Shown one piece after another: positions 13,241 through 16,098 of a stretch of DNA of 16,098 nucleotides. The notes beneath the pieces are model-generated. The model saw nothing but the letters and a program-made list of their open reading frames with translations, was not told the origin of the DNA and made no database searches. The position numbers and the translations under genes are program-made. The DNA comes from Patescibacteria group bacterium (lineage in GTDB: Bacteria > Patescibacteriota > Kazan-3B-28 > UBA10110): assembly GCA_003524745.1 (NCBI GenBank), contig DQGN01000005.1, forward strand, positions 3,011 to 19,108, in the 5' to 3' direction. Every line of letters begins with the position of its first letter. Position 1 is the first letter of the stretch.

Positions 13241-14557
13241 ATGGAATCATTAAATAATTCTCCTTTGCCAAATAACTTGCCGCCGGATATGTGGGAAGAT
13301 CATCCAACTACTCCGCCATCTCCTGCGCCTACACCAATGTCTGCTCCTCCAACTATGTCGCGCCCAGCTCCTATGTATACGGTTCCGCGCACAAGTTGGT
13401 GGCGGTGGTGGTTAACTCTCATTATTATTTTAGGGATAACGGGCGGGTTTGGTTATGTGGCTTCGCGTTATTGGACAGATGTGGCAGTTTGGGTAGCTAA
13501 TTTAATTAAAACTGGCCCTGCGACCATTATTGATAACAGCCAGAGTGATAATGTAGATGATCAGGTGGCATGGCAACAGAGGGAACTTATTGGTAGTCTT
13601 AATCTGATGAAGCCGGTGCTGACCTCGCCGGGACAACCGCAACCCAGCGAAACCCCCAGTAGTTTGGCCCGATACTACAAAGTCGGTCAGTTTGTGAGTG
13701 GCCCGTATCAAGATCAGGATTTAGTGATAGCAGCTTTAATTATGTTTAACGACCTGGGGGGGCCAACCAGATTTTATTATTTTGCCAAGAACAGCCAAAA
13801 TAAATTAGCGCTGTTAGCTAAACATTCTCCCGAACTATACGAGGAGGATGGGATAGATCACAATAAATTTACTATTGATACCAGCTATCAAATTGCTCGA
13901 TTATTTTTCCCCGATACCGTTAAGAACCCGCGTACAAATAAGGAACCTTTGGTGTTGGTTTCTGCCAAACAGCGTCTTAGCAGCGATCAGTGGTTTGACG
14001 AACTGAAAACCAAACTTAACTGGCAAAAGGTGTTTATCGACCAGATGTGGGGAGATGTTTATACCGATCCCATGCCAACAGATATATGGACACAAGAGGA
14101 CGGGTTACTCCCGACCTATGGGTTTTATTTGGCAGCTCCCGATGGCACGGTGAGAATCTATAAATTAGTTGCCAGTGTGTTAAGTAGTCAAGCCAATGAG
14201 AATATTCCCTTCTTTTCCTGGAAAGACGGATCATCGAGCACAGATGCATACATTATGTTTGAAATGACTGGTTGCGGGGCCAGCAATCTCGCAGCAGTCA
14301 TGCCGCCGTTACTACTGGATGAGTTAGCGCCGGCCACCAGCCCAAGCTATCCTCTAAAGGTTTATGAATTAAAAGATAAAAACCATGACCTGCTTAAAGA
14401 TTTGTTTGCAGTAGCGCGGACTCGGTTTGATAACAAAGGTCTCACTTACCAGAAATTTCTGAATAATCATCCGATCTTTTTCTGGCAAGATAGTTTTGGG
14501 AGATTAATTAAGTTCCAAAACAGAAAGTATGTGCCTTTAGTTGATGGATGCAGTTAG
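13241..14557 (+). CDS. Membrane-anchored hypothetical protein with a proline-rich N-terminus
   Basis: This 438-residue protein is not one I recognise. Residues 1-50 are Pro/Ser/Thr-rich and probably disordered and cytoplasmic. A single transmembrane segment follows at about 53-75 (WWRWWLTLIIILGITGGFGY, preceded by Arg). The remaining ~360 residues would be outside the membrane, with several Trp-rich stretches, a YGFYLAAPDGTVRIYKLVAS segment, a single MTGCGASN Cys and a C-terminal Cys. No hydrolase or binding motif stands out. ATG 13241 is preferred over GTG 13220; neither has a ribosome binding site. It lies between dut and tmk with gaps of about 80 bases on each side and shows no sign of a shared function. 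Confidence 0.8.
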   Translation: MESLNNSPLPNNLPPDMWEDHPTTPPSPAPTPMSAPPTMSRPAPMYTVPRTSWWRWWLTLIIILGITGGFGYVASRYWTDVAVWVANLIKTGPATIIDNSQSDNVDDQVAWQQRELIGSLNLMKPVLTSPGQPQPSETPSSLARYYKVGQFVSGPYQDQDLVIAALIMFNDLGGPTRFYYFAKNSQNKLALLAKHSPELYEEDGIDHNKFTIDTSYQIARLFFPDTVKNPRTNKEPLVLVSAKQRLSSDQWFDELKTKLNWQKVFIDQMWGDVYTDPMPTDIWTQEDGLLPTYGFYLAAPDGTVRIYKLVASVLSSQANENIPFFSWKDGSSSTDAYIMFEMTGCGASNLAAVMPPLLLDELAPATSPSYPLKVYELKDKNHDLLKDLFAVARTRFDNKGLTYQKFLNNHPIFFWQDSFGRLIKFQNRKYVPLVDGCS

Positions 14558-14629
14558 TTGGGATTGCCTGGTGTTTTAGACATCATTCTGATATAAAAAG
14601 ATTAATCACAATCAAAGGAGGGCGCGATT

Positions 14630-15271
14630 ATGCGCGGTTTGTTCTTTGTTTTTGAGGGGCCGGACGGGGCAGGAACTGGTACGCAGATTAGTTTGTTGTC
14701 CGATCGGTTCTTTGCCCAAGGACTTGTTGTTCACCAAGAAGAAGAGCCGACATGCGAAGACCCCAAGCATCGTCCGTGGGGGCTTAAGGCAGACAATGTG
14801 CTTAAACACATTGATCCTCATCCTGGAGCTAAAGCATTGCAGGAACTGATGGTCAAAGATCGGGAGGACCATGTGAAACAAATCCAGGAGTGGTTGGGTC
14901 TGGGTCACATTGTTATCTGTTCAAGATATATGTACTGCACCTTGGCCTATGGTGAAGCCAGCGGGGTATCATACGCTGAATTATGGGAAATGAACAAGGA
15001 TTTCCCTCGGCCGAATCTTGCCATCTATCTGGACATTTCTGCCGAAGAGGCAATGAAGCGTGTCCAACAGCGATATGCATCTAAGGGTTCACCCTATGAA
15101 TATTTTGAAAAATTGGAGATTCAGGCAAAAGTTCGTAATTTTTACTTGAAACTAATTGATTCTCCAGATTTTCCGGAATTTCAGAAGGTAGATGGGAGTT
15201 TGACGCCTCATCAAGTTCATTCAGAAGTCGTGGCTCTAATCACCCCACGAATGGAACAGCACAGATGGTGA
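14630..15271 (+). CDS. tmk: Thymidylate kinase-like protein with altered Walker A
   Basis: This 213-residue protein is of the dTMP kinase family, which phosphorylates dTMP to dTDP. A strong AAAGGAGGG (14614-14622) precedes ATG 14630. The N-terminal P-loop reads FEGPDGAGTGTQ (residues 8-19): the family's GxDGxGKTTQ lacks both the Walker Lys (T16) and the next Thr (G17). The usual DR(Y/H) motif reads SRYMYCTLAYGEASG, so the Asp is Ser. Other family parts are present: PNLAIYLDISAEEAMKRVQQR, and the LID-like YEYFEKLEIQAKVRNFYLKL. I dimly recall Lys-less tmk homologues in CPR and archaea, which I could not check. It may be a working variant, may prefer another nucleotide, or may be inactive. A terminator follows directly. 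Confidence 0.85.
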   Translation: MRGLFFVFEGPDGAGTGTQISLLSDRFFAQGLVVHQEEEPTCEDPKHRPWGLKADNVLKHIDPHPGAKALQELMVKDREDHVKQIQEWLGLGHIVICSRYMYCTLAYGEASGVSYAELWEMNKDFPRPNLAIYLDISAEEAMKRVQQRYASKGSPYEYFEKLEIQAKVRNFYLKLIDSPDFPEFQKVDGSLTPHQVHSEVVALITPRMEQHRW

Positions 15272-15275
15272 ATAC

Positions 15276-15309
15276 AAAAAACCCGGGCATTACGCCCGGG
15301 CAGTTTTTT
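15276..15309. terminator. Bidirectional terminator between convergent genes
   Basis: CCCGGGC (15282-15288) pairs with GCCCGGG (15294-15300) around ATTAC. Six A precede the stem and six T follow it nearby, so it can stop tmk on the plus strand and the 15970-15308 gene on the minus strand. Confidence 0.88.
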
Positions 15310-15970
15310 ATGAAGGGTCTGGATCAGGTGTTTCTTTGAGTGTCCACAGTTGTGAATAAGGACACGCATTTTCCATAATGCTTAAGAAGTCCCGCCATTC
15401 TTGTAACTTGTGTTTCTGGCGCCAGCGATACATATTAGCCAGCACCTCGTAATTAGCCGTGCAGGTTCTTCGGTACTTGTAAGCTCCAGAGATGTGTTGG
15501 AGTAGCTTTCGCCACTCCGGCGTGCGTTTTTTCTTTCCTGAATCCCACCATTCTCGGATGAGACGGTTAATGAAATTTAGGTAATTTTGCGCATCGTCGT
15601 CCCAATCATCGAAAGCAAAATCATTCTGGGTGAGCAACCGAGAGCCCATTTTAAACATCTGGCTGGTGCTGTTCTCAACCGTGCCGACTTGGTAGGTCTC
15701 GTATTCTTTCCAGAATAACCAAGGGGCAATTAAGTCATAAGAAACATGGATTTGCCGGCGATATTTAGCATGAGGACCGCCGGATTTGGCCAACTCCATT
15801 GCCAAACCGAGATCATTGGGGCCAATAGTGGTGATTGTCATGCTCGTGGCTTCATCAAGCGTCTCTGTGGTGTCGCTTTTTTCCCAACTTTCCAGCGGGT
15901 TGCGCATACCCCTTAAGGCATCTTTAATTCCCGATACATGGATGTGTTCGATCGTGACAGCAGGTATCAT
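15308..15970 (-). CDS. ThyX-like (flavin-dependent thymidylate synthase-related) protein
   Basis: This 220-residue soluble protein begins at ATG 15970, with AAGGAG six bases before it; the longer frame from 16051 lacks such a site. Characteristic blocks are GPNDLGLAMELAKSGGPHAKY, a Trp-rich APWLFWKEYETYQVGTVENS, and YRRTCTANYEVLANMYRWR followed by HKLQEWRDF. I recall this as a family of phage and bacterial proteins distantly related to ThyX, which makes dTMP from dUMP with methylenetetrahydrofolate and FAD. The classical RHRxxSxNxxSxRY motif is not intact; RRTCTANYEVL may be its counterpart. Its convergence with tmk and proximity to dut fit a role in dTMP synthesis, but the assignment is tentative. 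Confidence 0.65.
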   Translation of the reverse strand: MIPAVTIEHIHVSGIKDALRGMRNPLESWEKSDTTETLDEATSMTITTIGPNDLGLAMELAKSGGPHAKYRRQIHVSYDLIAPWLFWKEYETYQVGTVENSTSQMFKMGSRLLTQNDFAFDDWDDDAQNYLNFINRLIREWWDSGKKKRTPEWRKLLQHISGAYKYRRTCTANYEVLANMYRWRQKHKLQEWRDFLSIMENACPYSQLWTLKETPDPDPS

Positions 15971-16022
15971 TGATAACTCCTTTGTGTTGCTGATTGTCAA
16001 AGACCAGCAAGTCAGACATCTT

Positions 16023-16051
16023 ATTGTACAAGAAAGGACAGTTGACACCAA
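16023..16051 (-). promoter_or_regulatory. Promoter of the ThyX-like gene
   Basis: On the minus strand TTGGTG (16051-16046) and TACAAT (16028-16023) are 17 bases apart, giving a start near 16016 and a leader of about 45 bases. Confidence 0.5.
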
Positions 16052-16070
16052 GCCAGGGGGGTAGTAATAT
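16042..16070 (+). promoter_or_regulatory. Divergent plus-strand promoter at the right edge
   Basis: TTGACA (16042-16047) and TAATAT (16065-16070) are exactly 17 bases apart and overlap the minus-strand promoter. It would drive a gene lying beyond the window. Confidence 0.6.
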
Positions 16071-16098
16071 CCTAAGAGTATCCTTTGAAGACCGTAGG

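Noticed and set aside
15971..16051. N-terminal extension of the ThyX-like gene to 16051
   Set aside because: It runs through the gene's own promoter and lacks a ribosome binding site, whereas ATG 15970 has AAGGAG.

Overview
The window looks like a chromosomal segment of a Candidate Phyla Radiation (Patescibacteria/Parcubacteria-type) bacterium. This rests on compact single-domain genes, several hypothetical families I recall from that group, many short structured repeats, and translation with the standard bacterial code (TGA is a stop). The lineage is inference from memory; no search was run.

Positions 1-5524 are an accessory island built around a diversity-generating retroelement (DGR). Two paralogous target genes (1635-2549 and 2738-3616) end in variable repeats. 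A template repeat (3924-4055) matches both. Across 96 template bases the two variable repeats differ from it at 35 positions in total, and 34 of these lie at template adenines. An Avd-like helical-bundle gene on the minus strand (4054-4441) and a DGR-type reverse transcriptase (about 4375/4466-5524) complete the cassette. The 5' ends of avd and the RT overlap head to head across a run of ten G. One base fewer would open both frames to ATG starts, so this is either a phase-variable switch or a homopolymer error. The RT also carries an in-frame palindromic repeat, and a second copy of that repeat lies before the dUTPase gene. A third gene (260-943) has the same duplicated upstream region as target 1 but no variable repeat.

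Positions 5570-10834 are a copper-handling cluster: a CsoR-type repressor with a candidate operator in its promoter, an HMA-TauE/SafE-cupredoxin membrane protein, a CopA-like P1B ATPase, a small membrane protein with a CPVC motif, and a conserved soluble protein of unknown function. Several promoters here place the transcription start at or very near the start codon.

Positions 11084-16098 are housekeeping genes: rplK and rplA separated by a highly structured spacer, dut, a membrane-anchored hypothetical protein, a thymidylate kinase with an altered Walker A motif, and a convergent ThyX-like protein. dut, tmk and the ThyX-like gene form a loose dTTP-supply group. A divergent promoter reads off the right edge.

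Two copies of a roughly 170-240 bp structured element (1216-1453 and 10844-11016), plus a truncated third copy at the left edge, keep the same stems with compensatory base changes.
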